Source: Notolepis coatsorum (taxonomy: Eukaryota; Chordata; Actinopteri; Aulopiformes; Paralepididae). Taken from it: a DNA stretch of 64,000 nucleotides. Under the pieces are notes generated by a model that was given only the letters and a program-made list of their open reading frames with translations, was not told where the DNA came from and made no database searches. Shown here one piece after another: positions 1 through 12,998 of the stretch; the first letter of the stretch is position 1; each line of letters opens with the position of its first letter. The stretch lies in NCBI GenBank assembly GCA_963971535.1, contig OZ020598.1:95805619-95869618 (forward strand), given 5' to 3'. The position numbers and the translations under genes were made by a program.

Positions 1-1017
1 AGTATATGAGCTGCATTAGAAGCAGCGCAACTGAGGGAGAGAGCAATGAAATTATGTTTCACCCCTGCTGACATGATATGGTGGAATGAATGCAATTAAC
101 ATGATATGTTAGAATTAACGTTATTAGTTTGTCTTCATAACTTGCATTTGTGTCAAACTAGCACAAGGGTTCACAGGCGCATCTAAACTCCTAGATTTTG
201 AGACAATGGCCCCACCAATTTTTTTATTTCTGCTAGCGTGCTAATGTGATGTATGAATTGGCTTGGCTAGCACTTTCATTTTGAAGGCAAAACCTCTCCA
301 CTGGAAGTCTTATTTAAGCGTAATTAAGCTAGCTTGACACAGCTACATATTTGACACACCATTAGGCATGCATGCACATTCAAATCACATATATAAAAAA
401 TTTGTCATTATTACTCATCTAGGACCCAACTGTCTCCCATAACTTCAAAAGCAAGACAATGGTGGCCAGTGTGTTTTAGAGTACAGGGCTCAGTCCTTGG
501 ACCCCTCCTCTTCTCTCTCTACACCAAATCTATCACTTCTCTGATCTCCAATCTACCAAAGTGAGCCCACGTCGCCCCACTTCTCAGAGAGCTGCACTGG
601 CTTCCTATTGCCACAGGAATCCACTTCAATCCCTGGCATACCTAGCTCCCTTGTACCTCCGATCAATGGTCTCTAACTACACACCCTCAGGACCCCTATC
701 ACTCTGCATCTTAAAACCTCACAGGCTACAGCAGCTCATGACCAACATTGTATGGTCTCAGAAATATCCCTTTAACAGTTTACACACTTTTGTCTTGGTG
801 CAATGCTGCAATGAAATAACATACAGTAGAAAAAACATACAAGAATACATACAATGCAATCCCTGAAATAGAATAAATATTTCATAAACATTTCATACGA
901 CCCGTGAATTCCCAAAAAATGCAACAGTGCTGCAGTGCATAAAAGAGCTCAGTCGGCTAGTGCTAACCCATAGGGCTTGAGTTCAGGTGACGGACAACCT
1001 CGGAATATGTACTACAG

Positions 1018-1559
1018 CAGGCACGTGCATACATAGGGGTGAAGGGGTGCCCGGGCACCTGCCTTTTTCATTTCTCATTAGAAAGTGCCCTTTTTATGCC
1101 ACCCTATTTTTATTTTATTTTTTTACTGTTGCACATATATATATACTGCCCTGCCCTTCCAAATGAAAGATGTCACGATAGAATCTAAATATTAGGTAAA
1201 GAAAGAGAGAGAAATGCCACCCCTCTCGTAAATAATAGGTCCTTCCAGCCTTGAAGGACCTATTACGCATAGGCATAGCAGCACGTGGGTGGGGATGATC
1301 AAGTGCACTGAACAGGAAATTGATATCCAGCTGTTGTTGAGCTCACAGTGCCCTCACACTCGAGTCGAGACCTCTTTTTTTACAGTTACTATTTCAACTA
1401 AAACAAAGCAAGAGTACACATCAGGTAAGGTATTTGCCCAACAAAATAAAATGTCGGGTTTGCAGTGCACTGTATATTTTCGTGAAACACGTCGGCAGAT
1501 CAGCCCTCCCCAGTCCCCAGCCCCTCCCTCCCTGCTGCTAGTGCAGGAAAACACGCAGC

Positions 1560-1651
<92 letters not shown>

Positions 1652-1888
1652 TCCCTCTCCCTCTCCCTCTCCCTCTCCCTCTCCCTCTCCCTCTCCCCCT
1701 CCCTCTCCCCCTCCCTCCCTCCCGCAGCTGTTGGCATCTATCGGTGAAACTGAATGTACCATGATAGACTTGTATTAACCCCAAAAATCGCGCTCGCGCG
1801 CTGCGCGCGCTCGCATTACATTTGATAATAAATGCCCTTTTATGAAATATCGGGCACCTGCCTTTCTAAAGTCCTGTGCACGTCCCTG
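1018..1888. mobile_element. hAT-type non-autonomous element, 871 bp
   Basis: The termini are imperfect inverted repeats: CAGGCACGTGCA at the left and the complement of CAGGGACGTGCA at the right. An 8-bp direct repeat TACTACAG flanks the element at 1010-1017 and 1889-1896. Copies B and C of the tandem unit have a single uninterrupted TACTACAG here, so the insertion is specific to copy A. The interior has no transposase. It carries a long CT microsatellite and CCCTCT variants (about 1562-1720). An 8-bp duplication and CAG termini are typical of hAT transposons. Confidence 0.9.
1562..1722. repeat. CT / CCCTCT microsatellite
   Basis: About 90 bp of pure CT dinucleotide passes into hexanucleotide CCCTCT and then C-rich variants. 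Open frames here in any direction (poly Ser-Leu, Arg-Glu, Arg-Gly) are simply translated microsatellite. Confidence 0.97.
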
Positions 1889-2861
1889 TACTACAGTATT
1901 CCTAAAACGAGATGTCCTACACCTGAGACTTTGGAGTCTTCTACCAGAGGGAAGGCACACAATAAGCATAATGGCACACAATAACCAAGTAGAAACTTTA
2001 GGGCTGGAGAGTCAAAAGTAATGGGACCTACTATCACACAGCAGTGTCTCATTGGGGGGGGGAAACCAAGCGAGCAAGAGATGCCACTTGTATAGCCTAA
2101 GAAGGTTAGTTCACTTAGTGAACATAGTGATACAGTATATTCTTGTGATATATTTGACAAATGAAAGCAAACTTGAACTTGAACTTGAGAGAACTGGCCG
2201 TGCTGTCACCTGCAGCGCCTCCGGCTGCGTTCCCCATTAGTAAACGATGCTTTCAAGAAACGTTTCTTTTGTCTGAAATCGTTTTTATTTTTTCTGTGAA
2301 CATGAGTAATTTGTGGGTCGTGGAGGAGACATACTTCACCTGCACAAGAGCATTTTAGTTTTGTCTGAATTCAATCAGTGACACATAATCTCAATTTCAC
2401 ATTTTGTGGTGTGTAAAATGATTATATAACTGCCGGGTCGGAAATGACCCTGAGATGATACAGCTACAGATTTCATGTAAATGTGAACAAAGGCATTGTT
2501 TAATGCTTTCTAATGTCGGGGTCACTCCAGGAAAAATCGTCACATTTCAAGGTGAAGAAAGATAATTCAGAGGGTTTTCTCTGCTGTTAATCATAGTGGC
2601 AGCTTTCACCCTTAAGAAAACAAAAGGGTTAAGTGGGAATTGGACATGACAGCTCCTCTCAGGACTGGAACACAGACTTACCACCAATGGATTACGTTGG
2701 TGAGACAGCTCGACCTCCCCTCGGGGCAGGACACGACGAGGGACAGACAAACATATCAAATAAAAGCTAAATAACGTGTTGGTAGAAAAAGGGAATGAAA
2801 CAGTTTTGTTGTGTGACTGCATCTACAGTGATGAGAGAAGAATTTCATGGTCACATAGACA

Positions 2862-3421
<560 letters not shown>

Positions 3422-4557
3422 CATAGACATAAATGGTAAATGGCTGCATTTATATAGCGCTTTTATCCAAAGCACTTTACAATTTGTTCCTCACATTTTA
3501 CACATTCACACACCAACCTAGGAATCTAGGCCAGCTAGAAGGCTCTAGCATTAAAGAATACGGCCAACGTGTCAAACTCGAAATCTGATTGGTTAAAGAA
3601 TGTGACACTCAACCACATCTCCCCATCAAATTTAGTTTCAACAGCAGAGGGGATTCACTCAAAATCCCGAAGGCCTCAGGGTATATTTATTTTAATTGGA
3701 AACAGGTGGAAAATCTGGATAAAAGCTCAATATCAGTATATGAGCTGCATTCGAAGCAGCGCAACTGAGGGAGAGAGCAATGAAATTATGTTTCACCCCT
3801 GCTGACATGATATGGTGGAATGAATGCAATTAACATGATATGTTAGAATTAACGTTATTAGTTTGTCTTCATAACTTGGATTTGTGTCAAACTAGCACAA
3901 GGGTTCACAGGCGCATCTAAACTCCTAGATTTTGAGACAATGGCCCCACCAATTTTTTTATTTCTGCTAGCGTGCTAATGTGATGTATCAATTGGCTTGG
4001 CTAGCACTTTCATTTTGAAGGCAAAACCTCTCCACTGGAAGTCTTATTTAAGCGTAATTAAGCTAGCTTGACACAGCTACATATTTGACACACCATTAGG
4101 CATGCATGCACATTCAAATCACATATATAAAAAATTTGTCATTATTACTCATCTAGGACCCAACTGTCTCCCATAACTTCAAAAGCAAGACAATGGTGGC
4201 CAGTGTGTTTTAGAGTACAGGGCTCAGTCCTTGGACCCCTCCTCTTCTCTCTCTACACCAAATCTATCACTTCTCTGATCTCCAATCTACCAAAGTGAGC
4301 CCACGTCGCCCCACTTCTCAGAGAGCTGCACTGGCTTCCTATTGCCACAGGAATCCACTTCAATCCCTGGCATACCTAGCTCCCTCGTACCTCCGATCAA
4401 TGGTCTCTAACTACACACCCTCAGGACCCCTACACTTTGCATCTTAAAACCTCACGGGGTACAGCAGCTCATGACCAACATGGTATGGTCTCAGAAATAT
4501 CCCTTTAACAGTTTACACACTTTTCAAAATATGCTTTATGAGCATAATGGCACACAA

Positions 4558-5190
4558 GATAGATAGATAGATACTTTATTGCCATTTCAACACATTTTTT
4601 ATTTGTCTTGGTGCAATACTGCAATGAAAAAACATACAGTAGAAAAAAACATACAAGAATACATACAATGCAATCCCCAAAATAGAATAGATTTTTCATA
4701 AACATTTCATCTTTTTCTTTCGTGTATCATCAGATGGCCAACTCCGTGTCCTGCAGCCACGCCCTCGTCTCTGGTCCTACGTCGAAAAGACCAGCTTCTG
4801 AGGGCGGGCTGTAGAGGGGGCAGCCGGTGATTATATGCTCGGCAGTCTGTTCAGGCTCGCCACACTTGCATGCCGCACTGTCCGTGAGGCCCCACTTCTT
4901 CATGGAAGACTTGAAGCGCCCGACTTCAGTGCGTAGACAGTTCAGCGAGGTCCATAGATGGCGTGGCAAATCGTCTCCTTCTACACCACCTCCTGGGTCC
5001 TGGATGTATCGCTGGATACGGGAGGGCCCAACCAACTCCCATGACCGTTTCCAGGATGCTGCCAGCCAGGCGTCTCTGGACAAGTCCTCAGAAATAGACT
5101 GTAGCATTTCTTGTGCTGCTTTGTTGTAGGGATGGCAAGAGTTTAGGCTGCCTGGTGGTGCCGGTGTTGTTGTGGCTTTGTGCAGAGACG
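4558..5190 (-). mobile_element. 5'-truncated LINE, 3' end with TATC tail (copy B)
   Basis: On the minus strand a reverse-transcriptase C-terminal frame is followed by a 3' UTR, the signal AATAAAG and a TATC microsatellite tail at 4558-4573. The 3' UTR contains the segment that survives in copy A. Copy A lacks most of this insertion; the sequence AAACATTTCAT occurs near 4697 and near 5188, so copy A could have arisen by deletion between these short repeats. Confidence 0.8.
4730..5107 (-). pseudogene. LINE reverse transcriptase, C-terminal fragment
   Basis: A 125-codon open frame without a real start, the C-terminal tail of a non-LTR retrotransposon ORF2. It shows LPRHLWTSLNCLRTEVGRF and then a zinc-knuckle-like C-x-C-G-x7-H-x4-C pattern (CKCG...EHIITGC, about residues 81-96). 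This pattern closes the ORF2 of I/R1/Jockey-like LINEs. No reverse-transcriptase catalytic motifs are present, because the element is truncated upstream. The stop codon is followed by an AATAAA-containing 3' UTR, so this end of the frame is genuine. The LINE clade is inferred; the LINE origin is secure. Confidence 0.75.
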
Positions 5191-7412
5191 AAACATTTCA
5201 TACGACCCGTGAATTCCTAAAAAATGCAACAGTGCTGCAGTGCATAAAAGAGCTCAGTCGGCTAGTGCTAACCCATAGGGCTTGAGTTCAGGTGACGGAC
5301 AACCTCGGAATATGTACTACAGTATTCCTAAAACGAGATGTCCTACACCTGAGACATTGGAGTCTTCTACCAGAGGGAAGGCACACAATAAGCATAATGT
5401 ATAACAATAACCAAGTAGAAACTTCAGGGCTGGAAAGTCAAGTAATGGGACCTACTATCACACAGCAGTGTCTCCTTGGGGGGGGGGAAACCAAGCGAGC
5501 AAGAGATGCCACTTGTATAGCCTAAGAAGGTTAGTTCACTTAGTGAACATAGTGATACAGTATATTCTTGTGATATATTTGACAAATAAAAGCAAACTTG
5601 AACTTGAACTTGAGAGAACTGGCCGTGCTGTCACCTGCAGCGCCTCCGGCTGCGTTCTCCATTAGTAAACGATGCTTTCAAGAAACGTTTCTTTTGTCTG
5701 AAATCGTTTTTATTTTTTCTGTGAACACGAGTAATTTGTGGGTCGTGGAGGAGACATACTTCACCTGCACAAGAGCATTTTATTTTTGTCTGAATTCAAT
5801 CAGTGACACATAATCTCAATTTCTCATTTTGTGGTGTGTAAAATGATTATATAACTGCCGGGTCAGAAATGACCCTGAGATGATACAGCTACAGATTTCA
5901 TGTAAATGTGAACAAAGGCATTGTTTAATGCTTTCTAATGTCGGGGTCACTCCAGGAAAAATCGTCACATTTCAAGTTGAAGAAAGATAATTCAGAGGGT
6001 TTTCTCTGCTGTTAATCATAGTGGCAGCTTTCACCCTTAAGAAAACAAAAGGGTTAAGTGGGAATTGGACATGACAGCTCCTCTCAGGACTGGAACACAG
6101 ACTTACCACCAATGGATTACGTTGGTGAGACAGCTCGACCTCCCCTCGGGGCAGGACACGACGAGGGACAGACAAAAATATCAAATAAAAGCTAAATAAC
6201 GTGTTGGTAGAAAAAGGGAATGAAACAGTTTTGTTGTGTGACTGCATCTACAGTGATGAGAGAAGAATTTCATGGTCACATAGACATAAATGGTAAATGG
6301 CTGCATTTATATAGCGCTTTTATCCAAAGCACTTTACAATTTGTTCCTCACATTTTACACATTCACACACCAACCTAGGAATCTAGGCCAGCTAGAAGGC
6401 TCTAGCATTAAAGAATACGGCCAACGTGTCAAACTCTAAATCTGATTGGTTAAAGAATGTGACACTCAACCACATCTCCCCATCAAATTTAGTTTCAACA
6501 GCAGAGGGAATTCACTCAAAATCCCGAAGGCCTCAGGGTATATTTATTTTAATTGGAAACAGGTGGAAAATCTGGATAAAAGCTCAATATCAGTATATGA
6601 GCTGCATTCGAAGCAGCGCGACTGAGGGAGAGAGCAATGAAATTATGTTTCACCCCTGCTGACATGATATGGTGGAATGAATGCAATTAACATGATATGT
6701 TAGAATTAACGTTATTAGTTTGTCTTCATAACTTGCATTTGTGTCAAACTAGCACAAGGGTTCACAGGCGCATCTAAACTCCTAGATTTTGAGACAATGG
6801 CCCCACCAATTTTCTATTTCTGCTAGCGTGCTAATGTGATGTATGAATTGGCTTGGCTAGCACTTTCATTTTGAAGGCAAAACCTCTCCACTGGAAGTCT
6901 TATTTAAGCGTAATTAAGCTAGCTTGACACAGCTACATATTTGACACACCATTAGGCATGCATGCACATTCAAATCACATATATAAAAAATGTGTCATTA
7001 TTACTCATCTAGGACCCAACTGTCTCCCATAACTTCAAAAGCAAGACAATGGTGGCCAGTGTGTTTTAGAGTACAGGGCTCAGTCCTTGGACCCCTCCTC
7101 TTCTCTCTCTACACCAAATCTATCACTTCTCTGATCTCCAATCTACCAAAGTGAGCCCACGTCGCCCCACTTCTCAGAGAGCTGCACTGGCTTCCTATTG
7201 CCACAGGAATCCACTTCAATCCCTGGCATACCTAGCTCCCTTGTACCTCCGATCAATGGTCTCTAACTACACACCCTCAGGACCCCTATCACTCTGCATC
7301 TTAAAACCTCACAGGGTACAGCAGCTCATGACCAACATTGTATGGTCTCAGAAATATCCCTTTAACAGTTTACACACTTTTCAAAATATGCTTTATGAGC
7401 ATAATGGCACAC

Positions 7413-8046
7413 AAGATAGATAGATAGATACTTTATTGCCATTTCAACAAATTTTTTATTTGTCTTGGTGCAATACTGCAATGAAAAAACATACAGTAGA
7501 AAAAACATACAAGAATACATACAATGCAATCCCCAAAATAGAATAGATTTTTCATAAACATTTCATCTTCTTCTTTCGTGTATCATCAGATGGCCAACTC
7601 CGTGTCCTGCAGCCACGCCCTCGTCTCTGGTCCTACGTCAAAAAGACCAGCTTCTGAGGGCGGGCTGTAGAGGGGGCAGCCGGTGATTATATGCTCGGCA
7701 GTCTGTTCAGGCTCGCCACACTTGCATGCCGCACTGTCCGTGAGGCCCCACTTCTTCATGGAAGACTTGAAGCGCCCGACTTCAGTGCGTAGACAGTTCA
7801 GCGAGGTCCATAGATGGCGTGGCAAATCGTCTCCTTCTACACCACCTCCTGGGTCCTGGATGTATCGCTGGATACGGGAGGGCCCAACCGACTCTCATGA
7901 TCGTTTCCAGGATGCTGCCAGCCAGGCGTCTCTGGACAAGTCCTCAGAAATAGACTGTAGCATTTCTTGTGCTGCTTTGTTGTAGGGATGGCAAGAGTTT
8001 AGCCTGCCTGGTGGTGCCGGTGTTGTTGTGGCTTTGTGCAGAGACG
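7413..8046 (-). pseudogene. LINE 3' end, copy C, with an in-frame stop
   Basis: The same LINE 3' end as at 4558-5190. The coding part (about 7586-7963, minus strand) has a TGA where copy B has a Trp codon, near 7897-7899, so the frame is broken. The C-x-C-G zinc-knuckle pattern, AATAAAG and TATC tail (7413-7429) are kept. It was duplicated with the tandem unit rather than inserted independently. Confidence 0.8.
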
Positions 8047-8887
8047 AAACATTTCATACGACCCGTGAATTCCTAAAAAATGCAACAGTGCTGCAGTGCA
8101 TAAAAGAGCTCAGTCGGCTAGTGCTAACCCATAGGGCTTGAGTTCAGGTGATGGACAACCTCGGAATATGTACTACAGTATTCCTAAAAACGAGATGTCC
8201 TACACCTGAGACTTTGGAGTCTTCTACCAGAGGGAAGGCACACAATAAGCACAATGGCACACAATAACCAAGTAGAAACTTCAGGGCTGGAAAGTCAAAA
8301 GTAATGGGACCTACTATCACACAGCAGTGTCTCATTGGGGGGGGGGGAGACCAAGCGAGCAAGAGATGCCACTTGTATAGCCTAAGAAGGTTAGTTCACT
8401 TAGTGAACATAGTGATACAGAATATTCTTGTGATATATTTGACAAATAAAAGCAAACTTGAACTTGAACTTGAACTTGAGAGAACTGGCCGTGCTGTCAC
8501 CTGCAGCGCCTCCGGCTGCGTTCCCCATTAGTAAACGATGCTTTCAAGAAACGTTTCTTTTGTCTGAAATAGTTTTTATTTTTTCTGTGAACATGAGTAA
8601 TTTGTGGGTCGTGGAGGAGACATACTTCACCTGCACAAGAGCATTTTAGTTTTGTCTGAATTCAATCAGTGACACATAATCTCAATTTCACATTTTGTGG
8701 TGTGTAAAATGATTAACTGCCGGGTCAGAAATTACCCTGAGATGATACAGCTACAGATGTCATGTAAATGTGAACAAAGGCATTGTTTAATGCTTTCTAA
8801 TGTCGGGGTCACTCCAGGAAAAATCATCACATTTCAAGTTGAAGAAAGATAATTCAGAGGGTTTTCTCTGCTGTTAATCATAGTGGC

Positions 8888-10069
8888 TGTTATGGTTTGA
8901 AACCGACCCCAATCGCACAACACAAGACAGGTATGAGAGTAAGCCAAAACAGGGCAAATATTTATTATAGAACAAAAAGCGGCACAGTCCCTTTAAGGGA
9001 GAACACAAAAACACTAGAGTCAAGGAAATATGGAAAATGCGGCACTGTGCCTTTAAGAGGCGAACAGGCTAAGGGACTAAGGCTAAGGGCCAGGGCTAAG
9101 GACCAGGGCTAAGTGTCAGGGCCAGGACCAGGGGCACTGGAGAGGGGGACAGGGATAGAGGCCCGGAGAGGCGGGCTGGAGACAGGGACAGAGAACAGGG
9201 TTAAGGCCTTGGACAGGGCGAGGGCCAGAGCTGCTTACAGGGATGAGGACAGGGTTCCGACGGCGGAGGCCTGGCACGGGGACAGGGGCCCGACGGCGGA
9301 GGCCTGGCACGGGAACAGGGGCCCGACGGCGGAGGCCTGGCACGGGGACAGGGGCCCGACGGCGGGGGCCTGGCACGGGGACCCGACGCCGGAGGCCTGG
9401 CACGGGGACAGGGGCCCGACAGCGGGGGCCGGGCACGGAGATCCTCCTCCTCCTCCTCGGATGCTGCAGACGGGCAGCGCAGAACAAAGGGGGTCCCAGG
9501 GGACCGGGATGGGAACACGCCGTCCTCCCGTGGAATACTAGGGAGCGACGACGAGCCTCACCCCAGGAACGAGGATCACGAAGAGACGCCTTCCTCCCGT
9601 GGAATCGGTGCCGCCTTGACGTCTGGAGTGGGAACACTGGAAAACCTCCCGTAGAGAATTAGAGAGCGAAGACGGTGTCCCACTCCAGGCAAACGGCGAC
9701 AGGTGGTGATGGCTGGGCCGTCGTCTCACGCCGGAGACGCGGCAGGTGATGGTGACGTACAGAATGGTAACGTACAGAACTCCATGAACACAGACACAGA
9801 TACAGATACAGAACGACCCGAGCAGGACTGTAAGGGAGCCTGCCACCTAAGTACTCTCCCGAGCAGATTGCAAACTCCCAACAGGTGCGTGAGGGTAGAG
9901 GAACAGAATGTCCAAGGGTGGGGGCTGGTGAAGAGTAGGAGGCAGGCAAAAGTTCTCACAAGGGTGGGGGCTGGTGAAGAGTAGGAGGCAGGGAAAATTC
10001 TCGCAAGGGTGGGGGCTGGTGAGGTGAGGAAAGGGAAAAAAAGGTCCAGGGAACAGGCGAAACCTCACA
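8888..10069 (-). repeat. LTR (left; 3' LTR on the minus strand), 1182 bp
   Basis: Begins TGTTATGG and ends CCTCACA on the plus strand. It contains a 33-bp GC-rich minisatellite at about 9246-9440 and a short repeat AAGGGTGGGGGCTGGTGA near 9913-10022. It closely matches 10492-11679. Confidence 0.9.
9246..9440. repeat. 33-bp GC minisatellite inside the LTR
   Basis: The core GGCCTGGCACGG recurs every 33 bp (for example 9268, 9301, 9334), about six units, some shortened. The apparent repetitive proteins read here (Gly-Pro-Thr-Ala-Glu-Ala-Trp-His type) are the minisatellite translated. The sister LTR holds the equivalent array at about 10850-11040 with different unit variants. Confidence 0.9.
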
Positions 10070-10491
10070 GTACCTCCCCCTCCACGGGAGCCACCGGGCG
10101 ACCAAAAAATCAGACAGCGGGGCAGGGGACAAGACAAAGCAACAAACAAAAAAAAACTGGGCCATGCTAGCAGGGGAAGCTACACCTAAAGTTGGGCTAG
10201 CAGAGGGACTGGGTAGCTGCCAGAGCATTGCTAGCTACAGGGCCTATGCTAGCTGTACTGCTACATTAGCATAGAGTCTGCGCTAGCTGCCGGAGCTAGG
10301 CTAGCAGACAGGGCTGGACTAGCAAAGGAGAACAAGCTAGCTGAAAGGACAGTCCTAGCTGTGGGGAACAGGGTAGCTAACAGGGGAGCTAACGAGGCTA
10401 ACAGGGGAGCTAACAGGGGAACTAAAAGGGGCTAACTCACATACAGTACACTGTCTGTGCTGGCTGGGGTCGTCGACTGGTCGGGTCGTAC
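10070..10491. other. Internal region of the LTR element, non-coding
   Basis: 422 bp between the LTRs. It is rich in repeated GCTAGC/GCTAAC words and has no recognisable retroviral-type coding sequence. Confidence 0.75.
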
Positions 10492-11679
10492 TGTTATGGT
10501 TTGAAACCGACCCCAATCGCACAACACAAGACAGGTATGAGAGTAAGCCAAAACAGGGCAAATATTTATTATAGAACAAAAAGCGGCACAGTCCCTTTAA
10601 GGGAGAACACAAAAACACTAGAGTCAAGGAAATATGGAAAATGCGGCACTGTGCCTTTAAGAGGCGAGCAGGCTAAGGGACTAAGGCTAAGGGCCAGGGC
10701 TAAGGACCAGGGCTAAGTGTCAGGGCCAGGACCAGGGGCACTGGAGAGGGGGACAGGGACAGAGGCCCGGAGAGGCGGGCTGGAGACAGGGACAGAGAAC
10801 AGGGTTAAGGCCTTGGACAGGGCGAGGGCCAGAGCTGCTTACAGGGATGAGGACAGGGTTCCGACAACGGAGGCCTGGCACGGGGACAGGGGCCCGACGG
10901 CGGAGGCCTGGCACAGGAACAGGGGCCCGACGGCGGAGTCCTGGCACGGGGACAGGGGCCCGACAACGGGGGCCTGGCACGGGGACCCGACGGCAGAGGC
11001 CTGGCACGGGGACAGGGGCCCGACAGCGGGGGCCGGGCACGGAGATCCTCCTCCTCCTCCTCGGATGCTGCAGACGGGCAGCGCAGAACAAAGGGGGTCC
11101 CAGGGGACCGGGATGGGAACACGCCGTCCTCCCGTGGAATACTTGGGAGCGACGACGAGCCTCACCCCCAGGAACGAGGATCACGAAGAGACGCCTTCCT
11201 CCCGTGGAATCGGGAGCGATGGCGTGCCGCCTTGACGTCTGGAGTGGGAACACTGGAAAACCTCCCGTAGAGAATTAGAGAGCGAAGACGGTGTCCCACT
11301 CCAGGCAAACGGCGACAGGTGGTGATGGCTGGGCCGTCGTCTCATGCCGGAGACGTGGCAGGTGATGGTGACGTACAGAATGGTAACGTACAGAACTCCA
11401 TGAACACAGACACAGATACAGAACGACCCGACCAGGACTGGAAGGGACCCTGCCACCTAAGTACTCTCCCAGGCAGATTGCAAACTCCCAACAGGTGCGT
11501 GAGGGTAGAGGAACAGAATGTCCAAGGGTGGGGGCTGGTGAAGAGTAGGAGGCAGGCAAAAGTTCTCACAAGGGTGGGGGCTGGTGAAGAGTAGGAGGCA
11601 GGGAAAATTCTCGCACGGGTGGGGGCTGGTGAGGTGAGGAAAGGGAAAAAAAGGTCCAGGGAACAGGCGAATCCTCACA
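10492..11679 (-). repeat. LTR (right; 5' LTR on the minus strand), 1188 bp
   Basis: Partner of 8888-10069, with the same TGTTATGG start and CCTCACA end. It differs by scattered substitutions, small indels around 11140-11230 and minisatellite variants, so the insertion is not brand new. Confidence 0.9.
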
Positions 11680-11985
11680 GTGGCAGCTTTCACCCTTAAG
11701 AAAAAAAAAGGGTTAAGTGGGAATTGGACATGACAGCTCCTCTCAGGACTGGAACACAGACTTACCATGAATGGATTACGTTGGTGAGACAGCTCGACCT
11801 CCCCTCGGGGCAGGACACGACGAGGGACAGACAAAAATATCAAATAAAAGCTAAAGAACGTGTTGGTAGAAAAAGGGAATGAAACTGTTTTGTTGTGTGA
11901 CTGTATCTACAGTGATGCATTTATATAGCGCTTTTATCCAAAGCTCTTTACAATTTGTTCCTCACATTTTACACATTCACACACC

Positions 11986-12795
11986 GACCTGATCATCAGG
12001 AGCAATTAGGGGTTGAGTGTCTCGCTCAAGGACACTTCGACACGCTTCCCACATCAGTCCCCACCACATCCCCATCCAAGACACACCCCCTGATAAAGCA
12101 CGTCATGACCGAAGGAAAACACAAACAGCCAGCCCACCACTCACACCGTCATGCACGGCGACAGGGATGCCACACCCGTGGGCCGTGCCATCCCCCTCAA
12201 GTCGTCTATGATCAACATCAGCCCCTCTATGTGCGTTAGAGATCTGTTGGATGACACAAATTGAGAGTGTTGAGACTGCCGCTTCACGAGAAAGTCTAGC
12301 TATGAATGGTTTAACATAATTTCTCTGTGCAGCAATTTTGTGCTCTATGACGCGTGTTGTGGTACCCCAGAGCCTCTGTCGGAGGGAAATTGCCTACGTC
12401 ACCACCTTGAACCACACGGTCAGAGACCCTTCCCCCACACCTGGCCGCTGGGGAAGGTGATTGAGGGCAGGTACCTACCTCCCTGATTACCTGCTCACAC
12501 TGTGGAACAGGAACAGGTGGGCTGCATCACCAATTAACTGTTGGACTTTTAACCTCTTATCCATCGGGCAAAAAATGGGGCTAGTTTTGAATAACACGCC
12601 TGACGATTGCATACCCAAAGTAATTTGTGATTTATTCTTCAACCACGTATAGCACATGCATTTTGAAAGGTAACCTTCTGAACTTTCTTCCACAACAAGA
12701 AGAGTCACTCTGAGTGCTAATGTAATAGATGTTACAGAGATTTTAACACACTGAAATAAACGTTTTGTTTACTCATGTTGTTGTTCACTTGTTGA
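11986..12795. other. Non-coding stretch beyond the tandem array
   Basis: About 11986-12060 continues a fish-type repeat (AGGGGTTGAGTGTCTCGCTCAAGG-like). About 12055-12125 resembles the complement of 36390-36480. The rest, to about 12795, shows no gene or repeat that I recognise. Confidence 0.5.
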
Positions 12796-12796
12796 A

Positions 12797-12998
12797 CTGA
12801 ATTGAAAATGGGGGACCCTGATGTAAACAAGACAAACGTCTTTCTCTGGTCTGCATCCCCTTAACAATTGTATGTATTGAGCCGTACTGTATTGTACCCA
12901 TTCTGCAATCTGTTAAATAAAGTTTTCATTCATTCATTCATTCATTCATTCATTCATTCATTCATTCATTCATTCATTCATTCATTCATTCATTCATT
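12797..12998 (+). mobile_element. LINE 3' end with CATT tail
   Basis: A 3' UTR beginning GAATTGAAAATGGGGGACC ends in AATAAAG and a CATT tail (about 12928-12998). The same 3' UTR follows a reverse-transcriptase frame at 53490-53690, and a further copy lies at 32560-32700. This copy is a very short 5'-truncated insertion. Confidence 0.85.

Larger units (their letters stand above)
3735..6591. repeat. Tandem unit, copy B (2857 bp)
   Basis: This is the second copy, without the two hAT insertions of copy A, so it best shows the basic unit. In order it holds: AT-rich unique DNA; the LINE remnant around 4190-4520; a LINE 3' end on the minus strand (4558-5190); a second LINE-like 3' end on the plus strand ending in CTTGAA repeats near 5615; unassigned DNA; and the ATTTATATAGCGCTTTT motif near 6306. 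Differences from copies A and C are mostly single bases. Confidence 0.9.
8888..11679 (-). mobile_element. Non-autonomous LTR retrotransposon, 2792 bp
   Basis: Two long direct repeats (8888-10069 and 10492-11679) flank only 422 bp of non-coding DNA. The termini are TG...CA, and the 5-bp duplication GTGGC borders the element at 8883-8887 and 11680-11684; tandem copies A and B have one GTGGC here. Read on the minus strand, a purine-rich tract (GGAGGGGGAGGTAC) abuts the LTR starting TGTGAGG, and AATAAA lies in the LTR near 8961, so the element runs on the minus strand. No tRNA-complementary primer site starting TGG was found next to the other LTR. No gag or pol is present, so it must have depended on a helper element. 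Confidence 0.88.
6592..11985. repeat. Tandem unit, copy C, split by an LTR element
   Basis: The third copy matches copy B up to 8887, is interrupted by an LTR retrotransposon to 11679, and resumes at 11680. It skips about 47 bp near 11917 and stops matching the unit after the CACATTCACACACC at about 11985, which is the right edge of the array. The CTTGAA tail of the internal LINE-like 3' end has one more repeat than in copies A and B (about 8458-8482). Confidence 0.88.

Noticed and set aside
1289..1784. Open frames of 74-152 codons rich in Ser-Leu, Arg-Glu or Arg-Gly
   Set aside because: They are translations of the CT/CCCTCT microsatellite in a non-autonomous hAT element. The same applies to His-Thr/Cys-Val frames over CA runs at 3.1, 23.5, 51.3, 60.7 and 63.2-63.6 kb and to Arg-Glu frames over GA runs at 31.2 and 63.7 kb.
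9113..9662. Repetitive proteins of 105-173 codons on both strands (Gly-Pro-Thr-Ala-Glu-Ala-Trp-His and Arg-Pro types)
   Set aside because: All frames are open because the 33-bp minisatellite length is a multiple of three. The sequence is part of a retrotransposon LTR and is not a gene.
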